From Lingula anatina (lineage: Eukaryota > Brachiopoda > Lingulata > Lingulida > Lingulidae), in contig NW_019773612.1 in assembly GCF_001039355.2 (NCBI RefSeq), forward strand, positions 1-59,529: DNA of 59,529 nucleotides. The letters are read 5' to 3'. The position numbers were made by a program, and so were the translations under genes. Shown piece by piece: positions 12,801-23,700 of this stretch. Under the pieces are notes generated by a model. The model did no database searches. It was not told the origin of the DNA and worked only from the letters and a program-made list of their open reading frames with translations. Position 1 is the stretch's first letter, and every line of letters starts with the position of its first letter.

Positions 12801-13419
12801 GGCAACCACACCTTTATTCCAACCATGTCTCAAGCCACCTGCACCACCCCATGCCAGGATAGCAAGTAATGTGTCCGACGAGCAAAGAGACGGAGTCGTT
12901 AATATCACTTTGCTGTGTGACGAAGGTTTCTTTTTCCCTGACGGCACGGTGAATAGATCAGTGAGCTGTGTTCCTGGTAAAGGATGGAAGAATTTACAGG
13001 GTTGTGTAGGTACGCCATTTTGCTGTATTGGTAGTTTCTTCAAGGATAAGTCCATTGCCTTGATTCATAGTGGTGCAGAAGAGTATTTGCTTCTCATTGA
13101 CTGTTGGCGCTCTTCTGTTTTTATCATGTGCAGTGAAGAAATGATACATCCTTATATTTCAGAGACAATCCCAGAAGTAAAACCGAAACCAAAAGGCCAA
13201 AGATACCCGCCGAAGGAAGCTCCGCTTACCATTGTTGTTCCAACCGCAACTGTTGCCATAAGTGTTTTAGTAGGCCTCGCCGTATTGGTTTTTGTCTCTG
13301 ATCTCCCAATATTGTACAGGCACGTGAGGATGGCGATGCGCAGAGTGCGTGGTTGGTTGCGACGATTGAGGAGAAGACGAACAAATGTCGTCGAACCTGC
13401 GCCACGGTTGCTTCGTTAA
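867..13419 (+). CDS. Gene A: LamG-Sushi-LamG-mucin stalk-Sushi type I membrane protein
   Basis: Eight exons: 867-951, 7726-8394, 8764-8931, 9311-9525, 11060-11381, 12016-12126, 12536-13009, 13163-13419; 766 aa. Every intron starts GT and ends AG. The donor after exon 6 (GTTTTATT) is weak but is the same in gene B. Residues 1-28 are a signal peptide with a hydrophobic VILLMSG core. About 29-251 are a LamG-like jelly-roll domain (AFWPLD near its start, WYKAIVQYD, DLVIGKR, FDGRLSCVQLF). 252-307 are a Sushi/CCP domain with four Cys and a Trp. 308-523 are a second LamG-like domain split over exons 4-6. About 535-579 are three 15-residue ETSPPT-type units. About 618-681 are a second Sushi domain, 703-727 a transmembrane helix, and 728-766 an Arg-rich tail without Tyr signalling motifs. 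An upstream in-frame ATG at 852 would add five residues but is ATA in gene B. It is probably a surface recognition or adhesion protein; the ligand is unknown. Confidence 0.85.
1449..2450 (-). mobile_element. L2/CR1-type LINE remnant (reverse transcriptase 3' half)
   Basis: Decayed ORF2 on the minus strand inside intron 1 of gene A. Reading leftward: LVLIDMSAAFGSIDD (about 2396-2345, the RT block usually LDLSAAFDTVDH), then IVLQYGVPRGSVHGPLLFLL followed by a stop (about 2240-2180; family form GVPQGSVLGPLLF), then KLVHAFISSKLD and LQLIQNSAARLVT (about 1890-1790), and finally LWNSLPAEVRA with a stop at 1449-1451. Frameshifts and stops show it is dead. Gene B intron 1 lacks it: its flanks join near 19460-19500, so it inserted in A after the duplication or was lost from B. 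Confidence 0.85.
3905..6780. other. About 2.9 kb of intron 1 present only in gene A
   Basis: Intron 1 of gene A matches intron 1 of gene B up to about 3905 (B about 20975) and again from about 6790 (B about 21005). The segment between is missing in B. No clear terminal inverted repeat, transposase or RT motif was seen. A 66-codon minus-strand frame (5288-5088) and frames near 5780-6080 are the longest, and none is recognised. It contains a perfect 14-bp palindrome, acgtaggcctacgt, near 5667. It is either an unclassified insertion in A or a deletion in B. Confidence 0.5.
6881..7577. mobile_element. MITE-like element with GGCCCAGTCACA inverted ends
   Basis: Terminal inverted repeats: left TTAA-AGGCCCAGTCACA (6881-6897), right TGTGACTGGGCC-TTAA (7562-7577), differing by one base at the outer edge. 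Both ends abut TTAA, as with a TTAA target duplication. The interior is packed with CGGAGG/CCTCCG words in both orientations, including a strong hairpin around 7060-7105, and holds one N at 7487. Gene B lacks it: its flanks run from GAATAGG (about 21061) to CTAAAGGCATTATAAACTG (about 21133) with only a small local duplication between. No transposase. The open frames 6959-7186 and 7149-7550 follow the repeats and are unlikely to be genes. Confidence 0.75.
9590..9740. repeat. GC-richer repeat-like patch in intron 4
   Basis: A stretch in intron 4 of gene A (about 9590-9740) has different composition from its surroundings, with runs of G and C and words such as GGGGGG and GGGGCCTG. It is missing from intron 4 of gene B, where the text goes straight to the region matching 9830 onward. 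It resembles a dispersed repeat, but no terminal structure or coding motif is visible. The rest of intron 4 (to 11059) shows nothing recognisable. Confidence 0.3.
12568..12702 (+). repeat. Stalk minisatellite of gene A, three 45-bp units
   Basis: Three in-frame 45-bp units starting at 12568, 12613 and 12658, each coding for 15 residues of the type ETSPPTTQ-P-PTTEV, followed by a partial unit at 12703. Thr and Pro richness suggests an O-glycosylated extended stalk. The three units differ from one another at several bases, unlike the homogenised array in gene B. Confidence 0.9.
13010..13162 (+). other. Intron 7 of gene A: 153 bp, open in frame
   Basis: The segment between Sushi 2 and the membrane helix starts GTACGC and ends TATATTTCAG. 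It is exactly 51 codons with no stop in the host frame. It is read as an intron because Sushi 2 closes at the Gly-Cys-Val just before it and splicing restores a clean Glu-Thr junction. If retained, it would insert 51 residues, including four Cys. The gene B counterpart (26612-26764) has the same length and is also open. Confidence 0.6.
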
Positions 13420-16400
13420 ACCTTTAAGCGGAAGTAGAATGTGGTTGAAAGTTAATAATATATATTTTACAAAACTTTTGCTCTGCTAAACATTATGTTT
13501 TCTAAGTTTCTGGCATGGGTTCTTTTGAGTTACTTACATTTTTTAAGGGGAAGTAGAATTCCATTATATCTTTATTAGTATTAATGTATTATGATATAGC
13601 AAGCAAAACACACATACAGAAGTATATAATTCCAAATAGAAGCGAAATTTATTTTTGGTAGTGCAAAATTCATTTACTTATCCTCAGAACATCATATACA
13701 AATTCACAAACGTCGTTTGTTCAATTTCCCCAAAACAATTGCCTAAGTGCCCTCTTTACAACCCAATGGTGGTTCAAACGGTTTTTGATGTTAGTTCGCA
13801 CTCACTGATGATTTGATTCTCCTTTTGTATTTTACAGCTCTGACACGATCATTTTTCACTTTTCTGCTAGACCTTCCCTTTTGAAAAACCAACATATGGG
13901 ATGATAGTCTAAACCGAACACTGGTCGAGCACTGACAAGTGATGGTTTATTTTCTCATACGTTTTGGCCATTGTTTATTATTATTTTTTTACAGTGTCAC
14001 GTGTTAAGGGATTTGGCGTAGACAGTACTTTCAAGAAATACATTGCAGCTTTAAAACTTTACATTTTTACAGGTAATACACTTGACTACTGCCCTTAATC
14101 AGAACAGGAATCCCGTCGTGCCTCATTAAATTTACACGAAAATCCATCTAATGCAGAAAAGTCATGGCATCGCCTGTGCCGTAGTTTCGCACTAATTAGT
14201 GCATCAGCTTGCCTCTTTTAAAATGGCAGATTCATGTGGTCGCAAATTGAGGAAATATCTGTCTGAAGCAAACAGATTACGTACAGTAAAAACAAGCTTG
14301 CTTTTACTGTACTGTTTAGTGTTCACTTTTTGATTTTAAACATGTTTATATTTAAAGAACCTTTGGTGTTTGGATAATTACGGAAGATTCTTCTTTCTTT
14401 CTTGTATTTTGATCAAAAATTTGAGCTTGATATATAGGAGTTTTTGGTGTTTAGGTGTAACAGTGACGCCTCAAGTGTTTTTGTCTTTCTTTACTGTTTA
14501 TATATTTATTTGAGAAGAAGTTTTTTAAATATTAAATGTTAAATGTTTTGATATTTGTGGAGGACCCATTTATTGTAGTTTGATATAAGTGGTTGGTTTT
14601 TGTTCTATCTCAAACCTTTGTGTTCTGGTGTGACGGTCAACTCTAAATTGGTTCTACTTCTTCATTGTAAAACCTCTAGTTAATCAGATAAAGTATCTTT
14701 AGATTTTTTAATTGATATTTTGATTATTATATAATTGGAGGATACATTTTTTGAAAACAATTTGATGAATTTCATATTTGATTCTTCAGTAAAAGTCATA
14801 GCTTTTGATTTAACATTTGTGTTTAAAATTTTCATTGAAAGTTAAATAGTTAATGCTTTGACCACTACGAAAGTTTTCTTTGTATTTCAATACAGTTTTG
14901 GAAATTGTACGTATTCAGATGCTTTTGTGTGTCAGTGAGAGCGAGTAGTTTAATATTGATCTTGAGGGTAGGTATTTACTTATTGATATCATTTTTATGC
15001 TGAAGTAAACATTATTGTTGTAATTCTTAAAAAAATCTTTTGCACCTCAAATACTTTGACCTGTCAGAAATTCATTATACTGGTACTAATCTTAATACAA
15101 GATATTTGATTCATATATTTATATGTGAATGTTGAAGCTTTGGTGAAGTAAAATGTAGTTGAAATGGAAGATCAATCTTTTGTCAACCTTATATATTCGC
15201 TGTTTTGTACTTGACTGGAATTCGATGTTTCTGTATGAGAAATACCTTTAAATTGCAGGTGTATGCTTATACATGTATTTTACATGTTGTCGTAAAACAA
15301 ATTGATTAAACTATCATTTCAAAAATGTATAATTTGTTTCTTTTTGTTTTTGTAATTCAGGGTATTTTATCTAATTACGATTCAGGTTATCATGCCTTAT
15401 TAATTTCTTATTCATGCCTTATTTTCTTTAAAAATTAATGATGCTCACTTTAACCGATTTATCTTCAAGAATCAAAAATGATTTCTGTGTCTTAATTGCC
15501 TTACACTGTGAAATCCAATGTTAATTAATCATATAATGGTGCCTCATCCCTACCGCTCGTTTAGCGTGGTACATGTCACTCATCAAGTAACCATTTCTAT
15601 GCACAATCAATGTTGTGACCCTGGCACAGCTATCGCAATCAGATTAACCCAAGTGGACTTGTCCCGATTGGGTTTTCAGTGGAAACTGAAGACAACCAAA
15701 GGTATGCCAAATATTTGTCTATATTAATTTCTCGAATCAAAGGTGACTATTGCGTTTGGTCCGAATGACCTGCCTCAGAAATCCTGTACATAAGTATATT
15801 GACTTTTACTCTTTCGGTGCCTTGTTGCACTTGAAAACAAACGGGGCAATCTTTTTATATTTTGATCCATGACAGCATATACATTTTAAATCCAAATCGA
15901 CCAAGCTAAGAATTTATACACATGTGATAAAAAAAGCTGTTACACTCCCAATATTTTATGCCAGTACACGTGCTGGAACACGTTTTTGTAAAAGGACATG
16001 AAAAGGTTAAAATTGCCCTTAAGAATAGACAAAATAGAATTAAAATAAAACAAAATGATAAATGTGACAATTTTTGCTCATTGAACATAAATGCGTCGTT
16101 TCAAGGCTTTTCTCATTTGAAGGTTTCATCACAGAAGTAAGTACTAGTAAACAGCGGCCCTGTAGTAGCCGCGGCCATAAGGTTACATAATAACACTACA
16201 GTTATAAATCCATAATGTAAGTTAGTCCATGTTTAAGCAATATACAGATTGAAAATAGTAAAAGCCTGCACAAAATAAAAGTAATTCGCACAAAAAATGT
16301 ATCTTATCGCATTTACTTCTTTTTAATAAGGGAAGAACCCAGAAAACAGAATTATTTGAAAAGTATCGCAAAACCCTTCAAATACTTAACGAGTTTTGAA

Positions 16401-17480
16401 GCAAGTGACGAGTTATCTCTGTTACGATTGTTTAGACAAAACAATTTATCAATTTCACAGTCTTCATGAATCACTGTCGCGCAGCATAAAAGGTGGTCAC
16501 ACTGTCACTTTCACTGGGGCACTACATATACATGTATTTTACAGACTCTCACACCCCAAAAATAGGACTTGGGTTTCAGGCGAAGTTTACAATGGTTTTC
16601 GCGCTAAAATCTAAGTCTACCAAGGTTTAGAAAGGTTTAACCGACTTTTGTACATTTGAAAAAAAAAAGATTTTCAGTCTTTCACGGTCACGGGGCAGGC
16701 TAAAAATACAGTTGCAGACGGAACCAAGCAACTGGGAGTATATGCACAAAACATATAACGTGTCGACAGTTTGATTGATTGATCAATATCATTTTTACTG
16801 ACTCAGCTTGTGAGCCCAGATGAATATTTCTGTTCATCCTCTGTAGCACGCTTGCATCATTAAATAGATATAATTGCTGTAATTTGTTTTATGACTCCTA
16901 GTGGATACCGTGGAAGGTGTCTGTATCATGTTTTCTCCATATCTATTTATCTCCCTCTGTCAGTTATTTATTTCATTGTAATTTATCTGTTTACAATCAT
17001 CATTTTATTATTATAATTGATATTATTATAATTATTAAGCTGTTTATTTATGTATTAACATCCAGTAACATTGGGAATAGATTTACCTCAAAAACGTGAA
17101 GGACTTTGAAAGATACAAAAATACCATTTCCAACCACACATAGCTGATTAATTTTTAAAAATGCTTTTTTCCATAAATGAATTTTTCACCGCGTTCGTCT
17201 GTATGATTGCCTAAACGGTGCGTCATCCATAATTTAGTCGATCGTTATATGTATAGAGGACTCGCTCGGAAAAGGTCTTGCGGGTTTTTTTGTTCCAAAT
17301 CTATATCTCGTCGAGAGCAAAAAACAATTTCCTCCCGCTCACAAATCTAAATCTCGTCGAGAGCAAAAAACAATTTCCTCCTGCTCACAAATCATTTTGT
17401 GTCCAGGTTTGAAAATTTAAGAGTTTTCATTGTTTGTAAGGTTTACTTTGAAAAGATATGAAGCTTTTCAAGGTAGTTTT
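13420..17480. other. 3' flank of gene A and intergenic region
   Basis: No gene recognised. From 13420 to about 15830 it matches 27019-29570 downstream of gene B, so it belongs to the duplicated unit; the 3' UTR presumably lies at its start, but no clear AATAAA was found near the stop. The frame at 15518-15727 and its counterpart at 29289-29489 share a short similar stretch but diverge and shift, so coding is not supported. From 15830 to 17480 nothing recognisable is seen apart from scattered A/T runs. Confidence 0.55.
17296..17396. repeat. Two-copy direct repeat of about 46 bp
   Basis: The motif beginning CGTCGAGAGCAAAAAACAAT occurs at about 17309 and again at about 17355 with a single C/T difference. 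A local tandem duplication in the A-B intergenic region; no function evident. Confidence 0.8.
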
Positions 17481-17489
17481 AGGGACCAT

Positions 17490-17687
17490 TCCCATACCCT
17501 ATCGTACTAGCACGATCGATCTATCTCCAAGGGCTTTCTAGCTAAAATGCATTTAGTTTAAGCGTACACAAAAGTTAATTACCCCCTAGTAGCTTCAGTG
17601 GGTCTGACAGACATTTAAGTTGAATGCAATTTAGAGAGAATCCCCTCAGAGTAAGATCGATCCCGCTTGTACGATAGGTTTATGGGA
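17490..17687. mobile_element. Short fold-back (MITE-like) element
   Basis: Left arm 17490-17522 (TCCCATACCCTATCGTACTA...) is the imperfect inverse of right arm 17654-17687 (...TTGTACGATAGGTTTATGGGA), giving about 33-bp arms around a 130-bp centre. No coding capacity. No paralogous empty site was found here to define a target duplication. Confidence 0.65.
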
Positions 17688-18011
17688 ACCCAGCCACAGC
17701 CAAACTTTGGCTTTGAGATCTTTTCATAGGTGTATGGTATATGGTAGTATGGTAGTACATTTGGCACAATTCAAAAGTCTACATGTATGTTCACGCTAAC
17801 GTTTTGTGTGCGGCCATTTTGCTACTCACCAGTAACTTAAGAGAATACTCAGTGAAATCGATACATGGATATTCCTATGGTGTATACATTGTCACATAAA
17901 TTTATACTGTATCGTCTCGTCAAGTTTATTAGTATAAAACTTGAAAGGCCATTGTATAAACACCCCTACATCTTACCGTTCTCCATGTCTGTCTTTAGTG
18001 ACCAGTTCCCA

Positions 18012-18055
18012 TGTTACCCCCCCCCCCCAAAAAAAAAAAAAACAAAAAAAAAACG
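18012..18055. repeat. Poly-C / poly-A tract
   Basis: A run of about ten C followed by A-rich sequence broken by single C residues. Low complexity and a likely source of sequencing length error. Confidence 0.85.
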
Positions 18056-18207
18056 GAAGTCAGTTCCCTGGCTTATTTGACTACATGTAGATGTAAGACT
18101 GTTTTTGATAGGATCCCATGTAACTGAGGTCACAAAGATGTTAGCCACTGGAACTGCCTACTAGTAGGCCTACCTTTTTTTTGTGAAACCGTGGCCAGGT
18201 TTGCCCA

Positions 18208-18243
18208 CGTGTGTGTGTGTGTGTGTGTGTATGTGTGTGTGTG
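18208..18243. repeat. (GT)n microsatellite, gene B copy
   Basis: GT repeat with an internal AT, at the position matching 1-34. It marks the left edge of the second tandem unit, so the duplication period is about 18.2 kb. Confidence 0.9.
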
Positions 18244-18859
18244 CGAGTGTGTTCACATGTGTCGGTTTTCAACTTTCGTTATATTTCGTACTTATTCGTT
18301 TTCATTTCTTTGTTTCCCATGTACCACCTGTTAAACCTTTCTAACTTCTCGATTCTGAGTCACAATCAATGCGGCAACAGTTCCCCTGAGAAAGACAGAT
18401 CGCGGTTGTTAAGCAAAAAACAATCAATACGCCAACAGTTTCCCTGAGAACGAGAACATATATTTGTCATGCTGTTACAGATATTGTCATGTGCGTTGTA
18501 CCATCATAAATCATCCGGCAACTGCCACAGGTTAAGCAGTAGAACGAAAGCAATTTTGACTTTCAAAAACACATCAACTTGAATGACGTGAATTAGTAAA
18601 CAGTCAACACACCTTCCACGTGACATTATAATTTGCTGTGGTTCACACGTCAAAGTGTCTAACCACTCCTTAGATTGACGATATCACAGCTCAGTTGCCC
18701 GACTTTTACACATAGTCTACTGCTTGGCTGTCGCCGTCAACATATACGATTGGGAATCCGTTGTTTTCATTATCGTGATAGTGCATAAAAAGAAATAGAC
18801 CTACATGCTGCTCACGTAGTTTTCATTTTTCCGGCAATTCTATAAATGACAAGAAAAAG

Positions 18860-18867
18860 TATAAAAG
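18860..18867 (+). promoter_or_regulatory. TATA box of gene B
   Basis: TATAAAAG is 44 bp before the ATG at 18904, exactly as in gene A. The conserved spacing supports a shared core promoter and the choice of start codon in both genes. Confidence 0.65.
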
Positions 18868-18903
18868 GGAAGAAAGCCAAATAGGAATATACTGAAAGAG
18901 ACT

Positions 18904-19831
18904 ATGGGATATTACAACTGTTACGTGATCTACAAGATTTCCATAAAGTTGATGATTTTATTGATGTCAGGATTTTATGCAGACGGTCAAATTTGCGGTA
19001 AGTTTTTTATGTCTTTAGTAACTGAAATGGTTGTATAATAATTACGTGAAGCATATAAACTTTTAAAAGCACAAAACGCAGTCGTTAAAGTGAAAGGCAC
19101 AAAATAAACTTTAGGACAATTATAACACCGAGTGAGAATCCTTCACAAGGTCTACCAGCACCCAACGACCTGTGACAAAAGCAAAACGTAGCCGTTTTAT
19201 AGACAGTTTGTTTCAAAGTACATATAATAATAATAATTTATTCTTATATAGCGCATACATTAAAGATATCAATGTGTCTAACAATTGCTTTTAATTAAAA
19301 GAGCTAAATGTTGCTTTTCAAAGAGTTAAATAGTACAATTTATAAAGATATTTAATGACAAAGTTGAGAACTTAAATTTGCAAATTACAAATCTATTATA
19401 AAATTAAAAATATGGCTTATTAATAACCTAAATTTTCAGTCTAAAAGTTAAACATTGTCAGTAAGAATAGTAAGAATAAAAATCCTTGGCATCGTGAAAA
19501 ATCTTGCAGGTAACGATTTTATATCAAACCACTCCGAAAAAGGATGACAGTGTGACACATTTTAAAGAGACAGGACCTTTGCTGTTTTTCGCTTTTGTGC
19601 TACAGCTGAAATGGATTATGACAGTTTTAAACTTTCTCTCTTAAACTTATCGTCTTTAATTTTTAAAGATTAGATTCACTGAAGTTTTGAACTAGGATTT
19701 CTACCGTTTTTAAATTGTACTTTTATATTGAATTATGATTTTGTATTAAATACTAATAAATTGAATTGAAATGTATTGTAATGGAATGCTCTAGATAAGA
19801 AATAATAATAATAATTCCATCAAGCTCATTA

Positions 19832-19867
<36 letters not shown>

Positions 19868-20646
19868 GTGCTTCCTGAACCAAGTAAGAAACCATTAAAG
19901 TTTGGTGAAATTAATTAATTGATAAATGGTTAAACATTACTTAATTATTTGTCTGTCTGTCTGTAACATCGTTATGCAAAAAGTTTTTGACGGGTTATGC
20001 CGAAAATATTCAGAAACTGTCGAGAGAGGACCGAGTTTCGTCATATGATATATAAAATTGTTTAAATACGGACAACAACTGTGCTGGTTTACCAAAAACA
20101 TTTGCTGTTGAACTTTAAAGGGATCAATAGAATATGTCTAAAATTTTGGAAATGGACAATTGAGATGCAGTGTAATACCTAGCATAAGCTGACGTTATAC
20201 TCTCTGACCACAGGTTGCGCTTTAGTGATCTGTTTCAAAACTATTGAATCCTTTAATTTTTGTACTTTTTAGTACGTGGTCCCTAATCTCAGAGGGTAAG
20301 CTGGAGTGGGAACCCGTAGCTGTATACCTAAGAATCGCTTTCATGCACCAAACAATTACTGCTACTTAAACATAAAAAATTGATTTCTGTGAAAAAAGGG
20401 ACAACCCACCCAGCGCAAAGTTATTAGGGAGCAAACGGATAAATAATGATTTGTCGAAGGATTTACACAGTTGAAAAAGGTAGTCCAACTTGATGTGTTG
20501 CTGTTTCGATCAAACACAAAGAAGTAAAATGTTAGACCATGTTGATGCTTCACTGATCATGATGATAACAATTGTTAAATATCTTTTTGTTTGGACATAA
20601 CAGAAGTGATCATGAAATGGTGGGATTCGGTGAAACCCTGCAATAG

Positions 20647-20718
<72 letters not shown>

Positions 20719-23700
20719 TTCTTGTGAAAACTGATATTGTTTTCAAAATAACCATATGATTTTGTTGAAAGGGATGTACTTTTTTTCCGATAAAGATCAA
20801 TTTTGTTGAATATTATTTTACTGTGCAATACAGCTTTCCGAACCACTTTGTTGTTGAATTTTAGTTTAAAACGGTAAGAAGAAATTGACGAAAGTCTCCC
20901 GATTAAAATTTTGTAGAATTTATAAATATCTTTTTGACGTATATAGCACTACATGTATATGTCATGTGTGAAGTTTAAAGACCTTAATTACTTACATATA
21001 ATAGATTGTCAACTGTGAGAGAATGCACCACTGGTGCGATAATCGCCACCCGGTATGAATAGGATAAAATAAACTTAGTTTGCGTGTCTAATTGTTAATA
21101 TTTACCAGGCTCATTTGTAACATAATTGTAACTAAAGGCATTATAAACTGTCTTATAGTAGTTTTTGTGTCTTTGTTAATATTTACCAAGCCCATTTGTA
21201 ACATAATTGCTTATACCCCTGTATATAAAAGCAATGATTTCTTGTCTTTTTAACGTAAGATGATTTTATCTTCTAGGAAATGTAAAGCCAGTAGCTTTCT
21301 GGCCACTTGATGCAAACAGTCTTGGCGCCGACCTGAGCGGAAATTGTCACAATGGCACCCTCTATGATATAACGCCAGCTTCCGGTCCGTACGGAAGCGC
21401 CCATGCCCCGCGTTTTTCTAGCGATCATGGCTCACATATGGTGGTGCCTGGGAATCCTCTATTGGCAGTGAGAAGTTTTACTCTGATATTCCTGATTTAC
21501 CCTGAAAAACTAGACCCTTGTTGTCTGTTTGAGTATACTGGGTCAGAAGCACGGGGTCTCCATGTCTGGCAGTTTCCTGAGGGGAACACACTGTATGTCA
21601 ATCTTCTTGATTTATCATCAAATGACCACGTAATTGAACTACCAGATGCGTTCACTGTCAACACTTGGCACAAAGTTATTGTGCAATACGATCATGCCAC
21701 TGGTAGTGCCATGATAGGGGTTGGAAGATTGGATACTCATGTCTTCATCAATAAAGCATCCACACTGGGACAGTTTCAACTAAAAACAGGCATGGACTTA
21801 GTGATTGGTAAAAGAAAAAATGACCATCGTGTTTTCGATGGACGACTATCCTGCGTTCAGCTGTTTGACACAGCCGTCGATCTGCAATGTGTTAATGAAG
21901 CTTTGAACAGATGCAAAGAAAGGGTAAATTTAAGTAAGTACATGTACATACTGAGGCTATTCGTATCATAACATTATGTTTGATTAAGGTTTTACAAGTA
22001 GAGTGACTGAGGAAAAAACGGTGTTGAAGTGAAGATTGTAAAATTTATCACCGGAGTAAAAAAAAAAAAAAATTGTCTCGAGGTTTGACCAGCCAACACT
22101 TATCGCCTAGTGTTTTATCACTGTGTCAAAACATAATTTATGGTAGAGTAGTATGCTGTTGTACAAATATTCCCCTTTCTAAAGTAGGCACCGTGTAACG
22201 TTCCGATGGTGACACAAGTTTAGCATATCAGCATTTTTGGTCATTCATCTGTATGCAATAACATGTTATGAACATTTAATTAGTCGGTCAAAAAGATGGT
22301 TCCGTAATTGCAAAGAGCGCGATTTTAATTTAACGTTATTAGTGTAACTAATGCAAAATGGTGTAAATCCGGATCCATTATTTGGACTGAATAATCACTC
22401 TCATGCATTTTATAATTTTTTCAACAAGCATCACGTGAGGTTCTTTATGTTAATTGGGTCAAACGCGCATTGCATGCCACTAATCCCGTCATAAAAATTT
22501 CCTTTTCCAGGTTGTCCACCACTCGAGTGCGGAATAAACACAAATTTTTCAGGGAACTTCACTATGGGTTCAGTGGTGATGTTCGATTGTCTCCCTGGAT
22601 ATGCATATATCAGCGGAGACGGACAAAGAAGATGTCTGGGAAATTTGACTTGGTCAGGGAGACCAATGACATGTGGAGGTAAAGGATTTCTACCGTGGCC
22701 CCTGTGTGTACGTCTGTTTATAGGTCATCTGGGTAGACGGAAGTGACGTGGTCATTCCACTTCCGTTTATAATTTGCATGCCTTTGCTCATCCATGAGTT
22801 GCCTTAATAAGTATTTAATTATAAAATTAAATTGAATACGTCATTTAAGGAATATGAAGTGGGGAGTTCAATTTCAGTTGTCATTTATACATAATAAGTA
22901 TCTTGAGATTTATTTGCATAAAGAAATATGCGTAAGTAATATTTTATTAAATTTGAATTTTCTAACGCCCTTTGTTTCTTACACACATACGTCAAAAAGA
23001 TATTTCTAAATTCTGAGAATTTGGTTAACAGTTATATTTTAGTGGATGGTTATAAAAAACATTTCTTCTCACTCCATAGTGGAACTATCACTTAAAGGAT
23101 TGTGGATATTATCAGAGCACGTCGGACTTGCCGATTTGAGCGGATACGGAAATTACATGACAGTTCATGGTGAATGGGCCTGGGACATCGGTCAGGGAGG
23201 AACTGAGGGAACAGCCATCCGACTGAATACAAGTGATTCGTACATACATATTCCAAACAATGGCGCACTCGATGTGCGGGGCGAGTTTACCATAATGGTA
23301 AGTGTGGATGGAATGCCCTGGATTTCAGAACAGTATGCCTCTCAGAACTACCTGTATATAACAGTATGCCTATCATTGCTATCCGTGCGTGGTCACTGAA
23401 GACGGCTCAAATAGTCTGTCAAAATACTTTTTTTTTCAAACTATAGATTAACACTTTCCTTAAAAATAAATGTTGTGCCGCCAGATGATCAAAGAATAAA
23501 ACATTACATCGGCTAGTCCTTATTGAAAAACAAATAGAATACAGCCACACATTTTTTAGACGATGTAAATGGAGGTACAACTTAGCAAAAAAAGCGAAAC
23601 TGAAGCAAACTGATTACCGTCCAAATAAATGATTATACAAAGATACAAAAGTACACAAATTGCAAATGATTACCTTTTAGCGGAGGTAAAATTGACAGAT

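Noticed and set aside
12486-13055. 189-codon antisense frame over gene A exon 7
   Set aside because: Shadow of the stalk and Sushi 2 coding sequence; no independent support.
15518-15727. 69-codon frame with a partly similar frame at 29289-29489
   Set aside because: Only a short internal stretch agrees; the ends diverge by frameshift, as expected for duplicated non-coding flank.
20510-20846. Tyr-Ile repeat proteins on the minus strand
   Set aside because: Translation of a (TA)n microsatellite. The same applies to 41044-41527.
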